Assembly: GCA_020796225.1 (NCBI GenBank)
Contig: CM036767.1
Coordinates: forward strand, 23,743,138 to 23,807,137
Reading direction: 5' to 3'
DNA from: Arion vulgaris
Taxonomy: Eukaryota; Mollusca; Gastropoda; Stylommatophora; Arionidae
Length of the DNA: 64,000 nucleotides
Of the stretch, positions 22,001-33,239 are shown in pieces (within the stretch, counting starts at the first letter, position 1; each line of letters starts with the position of its first letter). The notes beneath the pieces are model-generated. The model had not been told where the DNA came from, made no database searches, and worked only from the letters and a program-made list of their open reading frames with translations. Both the position numbers and the translations under genes were made by a program.

Positions 22001-22225
22001 GATCTCTAGGATTATTGCCGGCAAGCCAACAGAACAACACAAGGCAAAAACAGAAAACCACAACACTGGGAAACAACCCGGTAGCAGTGTGACGACAAAA
22101 GAAGAAGAAGAAGAAGTTCGTGCTTTGTGCAACACTCTCGGCAGATGGCGTGCGATCTCTGCCGACATTGACGGAGCCATATGAAGAAACCCGGTGCAAT
22201 GAAGACAATCCTTCGCCTTTGGGCC
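22001..22225 (+). mobile_element. S1 body and 3' end (3' part of the split S1 copy)
   Basis: TTCATGAGATCTCTAGGATT then ATTGCCGG matches S1 just after the B box (compare 46940-46965 on the minus strand). After an LK insertion the S1 body continues TTCGTGCTTTGTGCAACACT, GGCAGATGGCGTGCGATC and ACGGAGCCATATGAAG, ending AATGAAGACAATCCTTCGCC. Confidence 0.85.
22021..22117 (+). mobile_element. LK LINE 3' end, 97 bp
   Basis: CAAGGCAAAAACAGAAAACC, ACACTGGGAAACAACCCGG and TAGCAGTGTGACGACAAAAG, then (AAG)n, is the reverse complement of the LK 3' end at 25506-25605. An extreme 5' truncation inserted in the S1 body. Confidence 0.88.
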
Positions 22226-22227
22226 CT

Positions 22228-22525
22228 TCTTATGACAATCAATGATAATATAACAAATAAATCATTGACAGAAGTAATGATAATATAACAAATAAATCAT
22301 TGACAGAAGTAATGATAATATAACAAATAAATCATTGACAGAAGTAATGATAATATAACAAATAAATCAGTGACAGAAGTAATGATAATATAACAAATAA
22401 ATCAGTGACAGAAGTAATGATAATATAACAAATAAATCAGTGACAGAAGTAATGATAATATAACAAATAAATCAGTGACAAAAGTAATGATAATATAACA
22501 AATAAATCAGTGACAGAAGTAATGA
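22228..22525. repeat. 35-bp minisatellite, about 8 copies
   Basis: The unit is TGACAGAAGTAATGATAATA followed by TAACAAATAAATCAT; later copies have CAG for CAT. Confidence 0.97.
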
Positions 22526-22589
22526 GAGATAAGAAGAAGATCAAGAGTTATGTATTTTAACTAATCATTGAGAATACTGTTATCATACC

Positions 22590-23567
22590 AACATTTCTAT
22601 ACTTAATAAGCAGTTAGAGACAGGTTATACAACATTTCTGTATTTTACTAAGCAGTTAGAGAACACTCGTTTTCATACCAGCATTTCTGTATTTTACTAA
22701 GCAGTTAGAGAACACTCGTTTTCATACCAACATTTCTATATTTTACTAAACAGTTAGAGAACACTCGTTTTCATACCAACATTTCTATATTTTACTAAAC
22801 AGTTAGAGAACACTCGTTTTCATACCAGCATTTCTGTATTTTACTAAACAGTTAGAGAACACTCGTTTTCATACCAACATTTCTATATTTTACTAAGCAG
22901 TTAGAGAACACTCGTTTTCATACCAACATTTCTATATTTTACTAAGCAGTTAGAGAACACTCGTTTTCATACCAACATTTCTATATTTTACTAAGCAGTT
23001 AGAGAACACTCGTTTTCATACCAACATTTCTTATTTTACTAAGCAGTTAGAGAACACCCCGTTTTCATACCAACATTTCTGTATTTTACTAAGCAGTTAG
23101 AGAACACTCGTTTTCATACCAACATTTCTATATTTTACTAAGCAGTTAGAGAACACTCGTTTTCATACCAGCATTTCTATATTTTACTAAGCAGTTAGAG
23201 AACACTCGTTTTCATACCAACATTTCTATATTTTACTAAGCAGTTAGAGAACACTCGTTTTCATACCAACATTTCTATATTTTACTAAGCAGTTAGAGAA
23301 CACTCGTTTTCATACCAACATTTCTATATTTTACTAAGCAGTTAGAGAACACTCGTTTTCATACCAACATTTCTATATTTTACTAAGCAGTTAGAGAACA
23401 TCTGTTTTCATACCAACATTTCTATATTTTACTAAGCAGTTAGAGAACACTCGTTTTCATACCAACATTTCTGTATTTTACTAAGCAGTTAGAGAACACT
23501 CGTTTTCATACCAACATTTCTGTATTTTACTAAGCAGTTAGAGAACACTCGTTTTCATACCAGCAAG
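22590..23567. repeat. 49-bp minisatellite, about 20 copies
   Basis: The unit contains CAACATTTCTATATTTTACT and AAGCAGTTAGAGAACACTCG then TTTTCATAC. Variants are TAAACAG or TAAGCAG and CAGCATTT or CAACATTT; the first unit is diverged. Confidence 0.97.
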
Positions 23568-24320
23568 GTATATGTGAAATACTGTGTTACGCGCGTATTT
23601 TTCATTGACCATAGTCACACGATAGATGATGTGGTGAACGTCACTCCAGTCGATTTTACTTCCCAGTAGTTTTATGGTACCCAATTGATGCTGGGTCGAC
23701 CCGAGAGCAGTTACGGTCGGATAATTATTATGTTGTTAAACCTATTATGTTGTACACAGTATTTCATTACTTGAAAACGCAAAGCAGATAATGAAAATGC
23801 TATGCTGAGAGTTTGAAGTATCACACATACTTCATGAGATGTATTTTACTGTTAGCATTGACTACACACAGTCAACTCTAATTATGGCCAGCGGACTCAG
23901 GTAAAAATTCTAGGAAATAAAATCACAACCGTCTCGTGACCTCGCATTCCAGTATTGTTGTATATAGACAAATTCATTTCAAAATTAACACAATTTTCAA
24001 AATCATGGCTTTATAACAAGTTCAGTTTAACAATAAGGAATATCAGTATTATTCATATTTTTCATCCGTAAATAACCATAAACTGATAGAATGGAGTAAA
24101 ATTGCAAAAACAGCTTACAGTGTTATATCAAATATATATAAAATCCAGCCCCCAAATTAAAACTAGGTCACGGTTTCCCCGGTCAGCTATCTGGCCCAAT
24201 TTAGAGTTAACTGTGGGACTACACTAGGCTACTACACAGACGTCTTGAAATGTAAGTTAATGCTAGGATGGAGTACTGCACCACGCAAACACAAACATAA
24301 CATTAAATAATCCAGTTGAG
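23568..24320. other. No recognised feature
   Basis: No array, element boundary or open frame of note. AT-rich unique-looking sequence. Confidence 0.5.
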
Positions 24321-24327
24321 AGATATA

Positions 24328-24584
24328 CAGGGTGTTCAACTTAAAAGCAGCCCGTGAATGGAGCTAATCTGGCATATATGTATGGAAATGAGAAGTTTCA
24401 GTTATGACGTAGTATAGGTCAAGGTTGTGTGACGGTGTGTAATTGTAGTGCGGGAAGGGGCGATGAACAAATGTGACGTGGGACGAGCTAGTCAGAACCG
24501 GTTAAATAGTAAATAAACACAACTCAATGTGTACCTGACAACTTTCGAATTGTCAGTGGGGCTGCTTTTATCTTGAACACCCTG
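24328..24584. mobile_element. MITE with CAGGGTGTTCAA ends and TA flanks
   Basis: 257 bp. The ends are inverted over 26 bp with two mismatches: CAGGGTGTTCAACTTAAAAG at 24328 and, on the other strand, CAGGGTGTTCAAGATAAAAG from 24584, both continuing CAGCCC. TA lies on both sides (24326-24327 and 24585-24586), as expected for Tc1/mariner-type insertion. No open frame, so it is non-autonomous. Confidence 0.85.
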
Positions 24585-24630
24585 TATAATGTATGCAGTG
24601 ATGTAATCATTATTGATATACATCAAATAT

Positions 24631-25296
24631 AATAATAATAATAATAATTCCTCTCGTATACGTTACATAGGGCCTGCAAGTAATTTCTCCATACCGCTCT
24701 ATCCTGGGCAACTCGCTCAATCTCCTCCATGGAACTGAGACTGATATTTCCTGCCTCTCTCAGCAAAGTTCGTTTCAGGGTCTCATTAGGTCGACCTCTC
24801 TTTCTTGAACCCTTTGCATCCCACTTCAATGCCTGCTTTGATATTCGCTGATCATTTCTCCTCAAGGTGTGTCCAACATATCTCCATCTTCTCTTTCTTA
24901 TAACAGTTGTCACTAGTGGTTGACCAGACATGTCTCTAATTTCATCACTTCTCCTGAATTCGTTCCATTTTACTTTCATTATTTTTTGCAGACATCTATT
25001 TTCAAATGCATTCAACTGCTTTCTATATCTTTAATCATTTTCCAACTCTCGCTGCATATGTTAGGATTGATACAACATTTGAATTGAAAATTCGTAATTT
25101 AGTTTTAATACTATATAACTTGCAGTTCCATATTTTATTTAAAGTTTTAAAAACTGATGTTGCTTTACCAATTCGTATAATAATTTTCCTTTCTTGCAAG
25201 TTTCTGTAACTCTTTCAATTTCTTGTGATGAGGTAGCTGGCCTCACGCACTAGTCCTCCTCCTTTATAATCCGGGCTTGGAACCGGCATTGGCAGA
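24631..25296 (-). mobile_element. LC LINE with target duplication, copy 2
   Basis: 666 bp flanked by the 16-bp duplication GATATACATCAAATAT (24615-24630 and 25297-25312). On the minus strand it starts TCTGCCAATGCCGGTTCCAA, passes a GTGAGGCCAGCTACCTCATC block, then jumps to the C-terminus (ORF 25015-24623) with FENRCLQKIMKVKWNEF, RRWRYVGHTLRR, KWDAKGSRKRGRPNETLKR and AQDRAVWRNYLQAL, and ends in (AAT)n. The start has no protein similarity, so it may be the true 5' end joined to the 3' end by an internal deletion. Confidence 0.92.
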
Positions 25297-25505
25297 GATA
25301 TACATCAAATATACATTTCAGCAACGGTTGAAACTCTCCTAAACTAACTCAAAACGGAAATGTGAAACTGAAAAGCACAGATTTGACTGTCAACTATGAT
25401 AGTACGTAACCACATACCTTCTCATGGTGAGAGTAGAAGACTAAGAATGAAAATAAATGAATTTGTCCAATTTACCCGACAATGTACACGATAATGAAAA
25501 CTACT

Positions 25506-27181
25506 TCTTCTTCTTCTTTTGTCGTCACACTGCTACCGGGTTGTTGCCCAGTGTCGTGGTTTTCTGTTTTTGTCTTGCGCTTTTCTGGTGGCTTGTGTGA
25601 TTGTTATCTTTGCTCGTTCACAGGATTCTGCTACGCCATCTAACCATTTTTCCGTGGTCTTCCTCTTGCCTTCTTTCCCGATGTTCTGTTGTAGAAGACT
25701 CTGTATACTGTGGAGTTTGGATGCATTCTTATTAAGTGGCCAAACCACTTCATTCTTTGTTTATCTATGTAATTCAATCACGGTTTTGTGCCAACTTTCT
25801 TTCTTATGCTGATGTTGGTGATTCTGTCTTTTCTTGTGTTGTTGGTAACTTTTCGCAGGCAACGCATTTCACATGTAGTTATTTTTGTGACTGCGCTTTG
25901 CTCAATGTCCATGTTTGGTTCTGGTAACACAAAGTAGGTATAAAATGCTGTTGATCATCTGTTGCTTAGCTGCCTCTGAAATTTTTGGGTGCCTTAACAA
26001 TGGGGCTAGCTGGTAGGTTACAGCATTTGCTTTTGTACTCTAGCCTCTATCTCTATCCAGTTTTCCGTCTTCTGTGAATATGCTTCCTAAGTATTTTAAT
26101 TCTTTCACTTTATTTATTTTAGTGCCATTGACGTGGATGTCTAGATTATTCTGTTTTCTTCTCATATTCATTATTTCTGTTTTAGTGTGTTGATTTTCAT
26201 GTCAATTTTTACACAATTTTTGTTCAAGTGTCAATATGATGTTGTAGATCTTGTTCATTTTGATGTATCAGGCACTGCTCATCTGCAAACAGCAGTTCAT
26301 TTATTTCATCATTATCTGAATTTGACTCTTGAGTTATTTTATCCATATATGCAATAAAGAGTAGTGGTGAGAGGACACAACCTTGTCTAACACCTGATGT
26401 AATGGAGAACCAGTCGGTCATTCCTTCTGTTGTTCTTACTGTACTCTGGCTATCTTGATATAAGGCCATGATATTACCTAATAGTTGTCCCTGGATGCCA
26501 TATTCTTCAAGGATCTTCCATAGTTTGCACCTGTTTATTCTATCAAATGCCTTTTCTTGGTCTATAAATATAAGCTGTTTACTTTGATTGTATTCAATTG
26601 TTTGTTCGCAGATCTGTCTTAGTGTAAATATTGCGTCTGTGCAGCTCTTACCCCTCTAAACCCAAACTGGCTATTGCTTAACTGGGGCTCTAATATATGT
26701 CTTGCTCTTCGCTCCAATATTTTTGCAAACATTTGTCCTATATGGCTCAAAAGAGAGATACCCCTGTATGTTTCACACTCTCTTTGTCTCCTTTGTTCTT
26801 CCATATTGGGACTATAATAGCTCTCTGCCAGTCATCTGGGAAACCCCTTGTGCCTCCCAGGCTATGTTAAAAATTCTGGTCAGCCATGTTATTGCTGTTG
26901 TCTAACACACAAGTAACATTTCTATTGTTATACCACCTATCCCTGCTGCCTTCCGTCTTTTGCTTTGATTTAGTGCCATTTCAACTTCGGATTCTAAAAT
27001 GTTCAATTGTTGGTATTTTCCATGTTTAAATTGAAATGTTTCTGTACCTTGTGTTTCGCAGTTTAAGAGTTCCGTAAAATATTCTTTCCATCTGTCTTTA
27101 ATATCTTTGCTGTTGGTAAGAGGTTTCCTAGACTTGTTATTTATAATGGTGACTGGATTGAATTGTTCTTCTCTTAGCCTC
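25506..27181 (-). mobile_element. LK LINE, 5'-truncated, reverse transcriptase relic
   Basis: 1676 bp flanked by the 13-bp duplication AATGAAAACTACT (25493-25505 and 27182-27194). In minus-strand order: DRWKEYFTELLNC and RRKAAGIGGITIEML (27120-26920), PNMEEQRRQRECETYRGISL (RT block 2), NSQFGFRGVRAAQTQ, IFIDQEKAFDRINRCKLW, WFSITSGVRQGCVLSPLLF, the catalytic region LLFADEQCLIHQN (FADD changed to FADE), YLGSIFTEDGKLDRD, LCYQNQTWTLSKAQS, KWFGHLIRM and ARGRPRKNG, then a GAA tail (TTC on the plus strand). At least five stops or shifts interrupt it. The second catalytic Asp is lost, so it is inactive. The clade is RTE/CR1-like; I cannot fix it further. Confidence 0.92.
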
Positions 27182-27273
27182 AATGAAAACTACTACAGAA
27201 ACGATATTTCAATTTACCCGACAATGTACAAGATAATGAAAACTACTACAGAAACGATATTTCAGCTTGTAAC
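27182..27273. repeat. 53-bp direct repeat used as LINE target
   Basis: AATGAAAACTACTACAGAAA and the following CGATATTTCA occur twice, with CAATTTACCCGACAATGTAC between. The upstream part of a further unit lies at 25470-25505 on the far side of the LK insertion, so LK landed in a small array. Confidence 0.85.
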
Positions 27274-28423
27274 CTCAAAAGTAGACAGACATAATATCAC
27301 TTCTTTTTTCCCATGAACTAACCACATTGCGGTAACCAGTTCTTCACGTCAAACAATTGAATATTGAACTTCCAGATATTGCTCTCTCTTTAGGCTGCTC
27401 AACATCACCTGGCATGAGAGATACCGCCTGCATCAAATAAATCGTAGTGTTAAAAAGACTTAACACGTTCACCCTGCTGAGCAGATATACCAGCACTCTG
27501 TAATTTGGTAAGATGACGCAAAGCTAGTATACCGGCTAATTTAGTATACATTGCAAAATAAATGCGTCTGTGGTCAAATGAATTACGGAGCGAAAGGGTA
27601 AAATAATACTGTTCGGTAACGTTAGAAAAACTGACTTGCACTCACCAAATACATGAAACTCCCAGAAGAAGAAACAGTCAAACATCTAGCAGATTGGTAA
27701 CACACATATGATATTTACACCTGGACGTGTATACACATGTGCTTGCACACTTAGACATATTTATTATCTATCTCCCCTTCCTTCTCCCTTGTAAACAAAT
27801 TATACAGAAACTATTGCTCACAGTTCAAGTTCTCTGAGCTCGTCTTTCCCTGTAAGATTTAACAGTTCTATTCCTCCCGACTGCTTCCCGTCTCTCACAT
27901 TTCCCAACTTACGCATTCGTTTCATGTGATAACAGTGACAGCTATAGAAGATAACAAGACAGTCTGTTATTTAGATACCACCAGATAGCACCTCCATACC
28001 ACCGTTGCCATGTTCAAGCTAGCAATGAAACTTTTCCTTTTTTCTTATCTTCGCAGGAATACACCAGCATGCCGAGTCGTCGTCTTGCTGGCCTGAGTGT
28101 TTTGACTAGACTAGCATATATCTTAGAGAGATGCCGTAAGCACAGATACTATGAGCATTTGTCTTCACACATCATTCCTATGCCACACCAATGCCGCGCG
28201 AGCTACCGCTACATCAACGACATCCCGACAACTGAAGTTATCACCAATATTATCTTATTTTATCTGTCCAAGTGAAAACTATCAAAGCACATTGTATCAA
28301 AGCACATTGTACGTACAGGGATGTCGCTGCTTTACTAATGTATGATCTTTTATCTCAATGCTGTCGTTGTGACTATCACCTACCATTTTTAAATTGCTCT
28401 AAATATCACAACCATCTGCATTT
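27274..28423. other. No recognised feature
   Basis: Near 27468 TTAACACGTTCACCC resembles a piggyBac-type end and a similar TTAACACCTTCACCC is at 34497, but no partner end was found for either. The 68-codon plus frame 28069-28275 has no known domain. Confidence 0.45.
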
Positions 28424-28905
28424 TGGACATTATATCATCCATGGTACTCTTGTTTTTTAAAGAAATTATATCATCCATGGTGCTCTTGTTTCTTTAAGAA
28501 ATTATATCATCCATGGTACTCTTGTTTCATTAAGAAATTATATCATCCATGGTACTCTTGTTGAAAAAAAAAATTATATCATCCATTGTGCTCTTGTTTC
28601 CTTAAGAAATTATATCATTCATTGTACTCTTGTTTTCTTAAGAAATTATATCATCCATGGTACTCTTGTTTCTTTAAGAAATTATATCATCCATGATATT
28701 CTTGTTTCTTTAAGAAATTATATCATCCATGGTACTCTTGTTTCTTTAAAAAATTATATCATTAACTGTACTCTTGTTTCTTTAAAAAATTATATCATTA
28801 ATTGTACTCTTGTTTCTTTAATAAATTATATCATTAACTGTACTCTTCTTTCTTTAATAAATTATATCATCCATGGCACTCTTGTTTCTTTAAGAAATTA
28901 CACTC
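28424..28905. repeat. 36-bp minisatellite, about 13 copies
   Basis: The unit is AAATTATATCATCCATGGTA followed by CTCTTGTTTCTTTAAG. Middle copies carry ATCATTAACTGTAC in place of ATCATCCATGGTAC. Confidence 0.97.
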
Positions 28906-28914
28906 TGTGGTTTC

Positions 28915-30725
28915 AGACAATCTTTAAACTTCCCTCTGCTGCCTTTGAAATATATTCAAGTGGACATCTGACTACTGCTGTCTTTGAAATATATTCAGTT
29001 GACATCTGACTACTCTGTCTTTGAATATATCATTGACATCTGACTACTGCTGGTTGAAAATGTCGTGATATATGACCACTGCTGGTGTTGAAATATATTC
29101 AAGTTGACATCTGACTACTGCTGTCTTGGAAATATATTTAAGTTGATATCTGACCAATGCTGGTGTTGAAATATATTCAAGTGGACATCTGACTACTGCT
29201 GTCTTTGAAATATATTCAAGTTGACATCTGACTACTGCTGGCTTTGAAATATGTTCAAGTTGATATATGACCACTGCTAGTGTTGAAATATATTCAAGTT
29301 GACATCTGACTACTGCTGTCTTGGAAATATATTTAAGTTGATATCTGACTACTGCTGTCTTGGAAATATATTAAGTTGATATCTGACCACTGCTGGTTTG
29401 AAATATATTCAAGTGACATCTGACACTGCTGGTTTGAAATATATTAAGTTGACATCTGACCACTGCTGGTGTTGAAATATATTCAAGTTGACTTCTGACC
29501 ACTGCTGGTGTTGAAATATATTCAAGTTGATATCTGACCACTGCTGGTGTTGAATTATATTCAAGTTGACATCTGACTACTGCTGGTGTTGAAATATATT
29601 CAAGTTGACATCTGACCACGGCTGGTATTGAAATATATTCAAGTTGACATCTGACCACTGCTGGTGTGAAATATATTCAAGTCGACATCTGACCACTGCT
29701 GTCTGTGAAATATATTCAAGTTGACATCTGACCACTGCTATCTTGAAATATATTCAAGTTGACATCTGACTACTGCTGTCTTTGAAATATATTCAAGTTG
29801 ATATCTGACCACTGCTGGTGTTGAAATATATTCAAGTTGACATCTGACCACTGCTGGTGTTGAAATATATTCAAGTTGACATCTGACCACTGCTGGTGTT
29901 GAAATATATTCAAGTTGACTTCTGACCACTGCTGGTGTTGAAATATATTCAAGTTGATATCTGACCACTGCTGGTGTTGAAATATATTCAAGTTGACATC
30001 TGACTACTGCTGGTGTTGAAATATATTCAAGTTGACATCTGACCACGGCTGGTATTGAAATATATTCAAGTTGACATCTGACCACTGCTGGTGTGAAATA
30101 TATTCAAGTCGACATCTGACCACTGCTGTCTGTGAAATATATTCAAGTTGACATCTGACCACTGCTATCTGTGAAATATATTCAAGTTGACATCTGACTA
30201 CTGCTGTCTTTGAAATATATTCAAGTTGATATCTGACCACTGATGGCTTTGAAATATATTCAAGTTGATATCTGACCACTGCTGGTGTTGAAATATATTC
30301 AAGTTGACTTCTGACCACTGCTGGTGTTGAAATATATTCAAGTTGATATCTGACCACTGCTGTGTTGAAATATATTCAAGTTGACATCTGACTACTCTGG
30401 TTTGAAATATATTCAAGTTGACATCTGACACGGCTGTATTGAAATATATTCAAGTTGACATCTGACCACTGCTGGTGTGAAATATATTCAAGTCGACATC
30501 TGACCACTGCTGTCTGTGAAATATATTCAAGTTGACATCCGACCACTGCTATCTGTGAAATATATTCAAGTTGACATCTGACTACTGCTGTCTTTGAAAT
30601 ATATTCAAGTTGATATCTGACCACTGCTGGCTTTGAAATATATTCAAGTTGATATCTGACCACTGTGTCTTTGAAATATATTCAAGTTGATATCTGACAA
30701 CTGCTGGTTTGAAATATGTTCTAGT
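28915..30725. repeat. 39-bp minisatellite, about 46 copies, with higher-order blocks
   Basis: The unit is GAAATATATTCAAGTTGACA followed by TCTGACCACTGCTGGTGTT; variants are GTCTTT or GGCTTT for GGTGTT and GATATCTG for GACATCTG. Blocks with the same ordered variants, including GGCTGGTATTG then CAAGTCGACATCTG, recur around 29610-29780, 30030-30200 and 30420-30600. Several units lack one or two bases. The long minus frames (up to 117 codons) arise because 39 is a multiple of three. Confidence 0.97.
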
Positions 30726-30881
30726 TTACTAGTGACCCTTTTCTGTCCTTGAAATATAGAAATATATCCCGGCTAGGATCTCCGTGTGGATAAGAACATG
30801 ACATGCATGAACTCAGGTTATGAGGAGAAAATGACATACTCTGCTGAAGACACAGTCAAGTGTCACTAAGGAAGCACTTAA

Positions 30882-31882
30882 CCCTGTAACGTTCGGGTAC
30901 TAAGAAAATCTCATTTATAAATGAGATGGTTACATGACTCCGGAACTAGCAGTATGTGTGGTGTTATTTATGCATTTAAAAGCATATAATTTATGTTTCA
31001 TAATGTAAAACATATGATATTACCATAATAAATTGTTTAAAAAATATATTTTTATTTTTAAGATGTCTAATCTCGTTGAATAAAGCATGCTTTTTTCTTC
31101 TTCTTCTTCTGCCTCCGCCCGCTATGAATTCATGCTTAGTCAGGGAGCCTTTTATGGCGTATCTGACTGATTTCTGCGGGAAAGCCGACTAATCGTGTGT
31201 AAGGTGTCCCTAGCCATTCAGGCGAACCTTCTCCGACTTCAGTGGTAAGAACATGCTTTTATTACACCGACATTTCCGAATGGCCGCCATTTTTGATAAT
31301 CTCTGCAGACGAGTTTTCACTTGCCCTTGTCAAAAATCACACATTTGCTTAATAATGGCACCTAGTTACTCAGATTACTGTCCTTATCAAGACTATAAGT
31401 GTTAGTTCTTTATGGGCTGCTTACTAGACCAGTTCTGCATCATTTTCTCGTATTTATTTATTATTTATTAATTGGTGTCTTCAAAATATGGAACTATTTA
31501 GAAGTTACAAATTTCATAATTACTGCCTTATTTATTGTCCAAACAACTTCATATTTTGATATATTGTGTAAATATGAAGTTACCTAGAAAGTATATTAAT
31601 AGTTTTCATGATATATTTCATACTTTTTTTCCTTCTTTGTGACTGTATAATTATTTAAAATTTGTTTTAAAATATATTTTTAGCATCACCAAAATTAGGT
31701 CACTGATATCCCATATTACATGACACTGATATTAAAATCACATATCTGGATAGTACATTCAATTAGCTTTCTAACCATATATAACATGCCTATGTTCAAT
31801 TCATGGAGTATATATGGCTTCTGGTAATAGAGCAGGCCTTCAAAAATAAAAAAAAAACTTAAAATCCACGAAATGTTAAGAG
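30882..31882 (+). mobile_element. piggyBac-like element, copy B, with nested S4
   Basis: TTAA at 30878-30881 and 31883-31886. Ends are CCCTGTAACGTTCGGG and, reverse complemented, CTCTTAACATTTCGTG, an imperfect inverted pair. The interior shares TTTTTAAGATGTCTAATCTC, GTTAGTTCTTTATGGGCTGC and CATATCTGGATAG-like segments with copies A and C. Older and more diverged than copy A. Confidence 0.8.
31095..31251 (-). mobile_element. S4 retroposon nested in piggyBac copy B
   Basis: 157 bp flanked by the 9-bp duplication CATGCTTTT (31086-31094 and 31252-31260). A pyrimidine tail at its left end is the reverse complement of (AAG)n, so it lies on the minus strand. It shares ATGAATTCATGCTTAGTCAG, GGCGTATCTGACTGATTT and CTCCGACTTCAG with 39400-39565 and 50555-50740. 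Confidence 0.78.
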
Positions 31883-32040
31883 TTAAGGGAAGCCTACAAA
31901 AAGACCTGGAGATGGAGTCTTCTTGATGAGCTAAAGAATACTTAACAATCCTGGGAAGACAAAAAGAAAAGAGACACTGACCGGAACAAGTGTAGAACAA
32001 GACTCTATGCTCCACGAGGAGAGGAATAAGTAAGACATTC

Positions 32041-32440
32041 TTCTTCTTCTGCTCCCTTCGTCCCTAGGGATGCATAGATCCGCAGTCAAGGCCTTCCAAG
32101 CCCGTCTATCCAAGGCCATCTTTTCCAGATCTCTTCACTCTCTCCCCATTTTCGTGCATTCCATTTCCAACTCCGTCTCCGGGTGCTCCTGGATCTTCCC
32201 TACCTCTATTGCCCTGGGGGTTCCATCGGAGAGCCTGTCTCGGGATGCTGTTAGGGGAGTTCTCAGTGTGTGTCCTATCTATCGTCACCTTCTGCTCCTT
32301 ATCTCTTGTTCTACCTGTCTTTGTCCCGTTCTATCCCAGAGTTCCAAGAAGGTGAGTCGGCAGCCCGACTTCCTTTCGAATTTCTTCGTGGGTCCCTCCT
32401 TGCGAGGGCCCTCTTCTTCCTCGGGCGGCGAATTATGAAT
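32041..32440 (-). pseudogene. LE LINE C-terminal fragment with GAA tail
   Basis: Minus strand: SIPRQALRWNPQGNRGR (32250-32200), then in a second frame MALDRRAWKALTADLCIPRD and EGSRRRR (32119-32050), and a tail of TTC repeats at 32041-32050. The pattern RQALRWxPQGxRGRGRPxxTWRR followed by DRxxWxALTADLCIPRDEG is a LINE polyprotein end. A frameshift separates the two. A relative lies at 57955-58690. Confidence 0.82.
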
Positions 32441-32479
32441 TTTCCTGGTTGTGGTTTCTGTAGCTATCTATGTTTTTAC

Positions 32480-32595
32480 GGGTGGGGTAGCTAGCCCCAC
32501 ACCAACCTCCTTAGTCGCCTCTTACGACATGCGTGGCAGGTAACAGTGGTTATATTCCTTACACCCAAATTGGGCCCCGGTAACCACTCGTGCGA
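32480..32595 (-). mobile_element. S3-related 5' fragment
   Basis: Reverse complement begins CGAGTGGTTACCGGGGCCCA and includes AACCACTGTTACCTGCCACG and CATGTCGTAAGAGGCGAC. It is closest to the S3 copy at 19318-19576. Confidence 0.8.
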
Positions 32596-32639
32596 AGTAA
32601 TTATTACTATTATTATTGTTCTTATTGCAATCGAAACAC

Positions 32640-32890
32640 AGCGCCTAGCTCCACTTATCCGTCAAATGCGCACCAATATATAAAAATTATAGAAAGCACT
32701 GCGCGATGCAATATATAAATTGAGCACTGCGTCAGATGCGCACAATATATAAATTAAAAGCACTCGTCAGATGGCACAATATATAAACTCTGAGCACTGT
32801 GTTTAAAAGATGCTGCTACCCACATATATATAAAATATCTCATAGAAAGCACTATGGTGGGGTCAGATGCTGATATGTATTATGTATAAT
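32640..32890. repeat. Decayed repeat of about 35-45 bp
   Basis: Recurring GCACAATATATAAA and GAGCACTGCGTCAGATG with many deletions. Unit borders are unclear. Confidence 0.6.
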
Positions 32891-32999
32891 CTCTAGAATG
32901 TATGTATGTAGTAGTTTTGTACATGAATGTGATTTGTGTGTTGACTTCTTTTCTTTTTGTCACACACTCCCATATTGATGGTTGATGTTGCTCATGTAG

Positions 33000-33205
33000 T
33001 ATGTATGTATTACTGTGTGTTGCTAGTGTTGTATGTATGAGTGTATGTTGTATTATGTGTATTATGGTGTATGTATGTCATGTAATTATGGTGTATGTAT
33101 GTGTCACACTGCTCTGTGTATGTATCGTATCTATGTGGTGTGTTGTATGTATGTATGTATGTCATTATTATGATATGTGTATGTATGTTATGTATGTATC
33201 TATGG

Positions 33206-33239
<34 letters not shown>

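Larger units (their letters stand above)
30790..32035 (+). pseudogene. LM LINE C-terminal fragment, split by piggyBac copy B
   Basis: The right part (31887-32035) has REAYKKTWRWSLLDELKNT and, after a shift, KCRTRLYAPRGEE, which fits the GRPKKTWRWSLLDEL and DRNKWRTRLYAPRGE end of LINE proteins. The left part (30790-30877) is weak but continuous across one TTAA if the insert is removed. Confidence 0.65.

Noticed and set aside
21108..22184. Long open frames (358, 336 and 295 codons) with CNLSGPRHM or DKLHMCLGP repeats
   Set aside because: They lie in the 27-bp array, are open in several frames on both strands because the unit is a multiple of three without stops, and the array is a SINE-derived minisatellite.
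29371..30663. Repeat proteins with RCQLEYISTPAVV units
   Set aside because: By-product of the 39-bp array; frames break at units with base losses.
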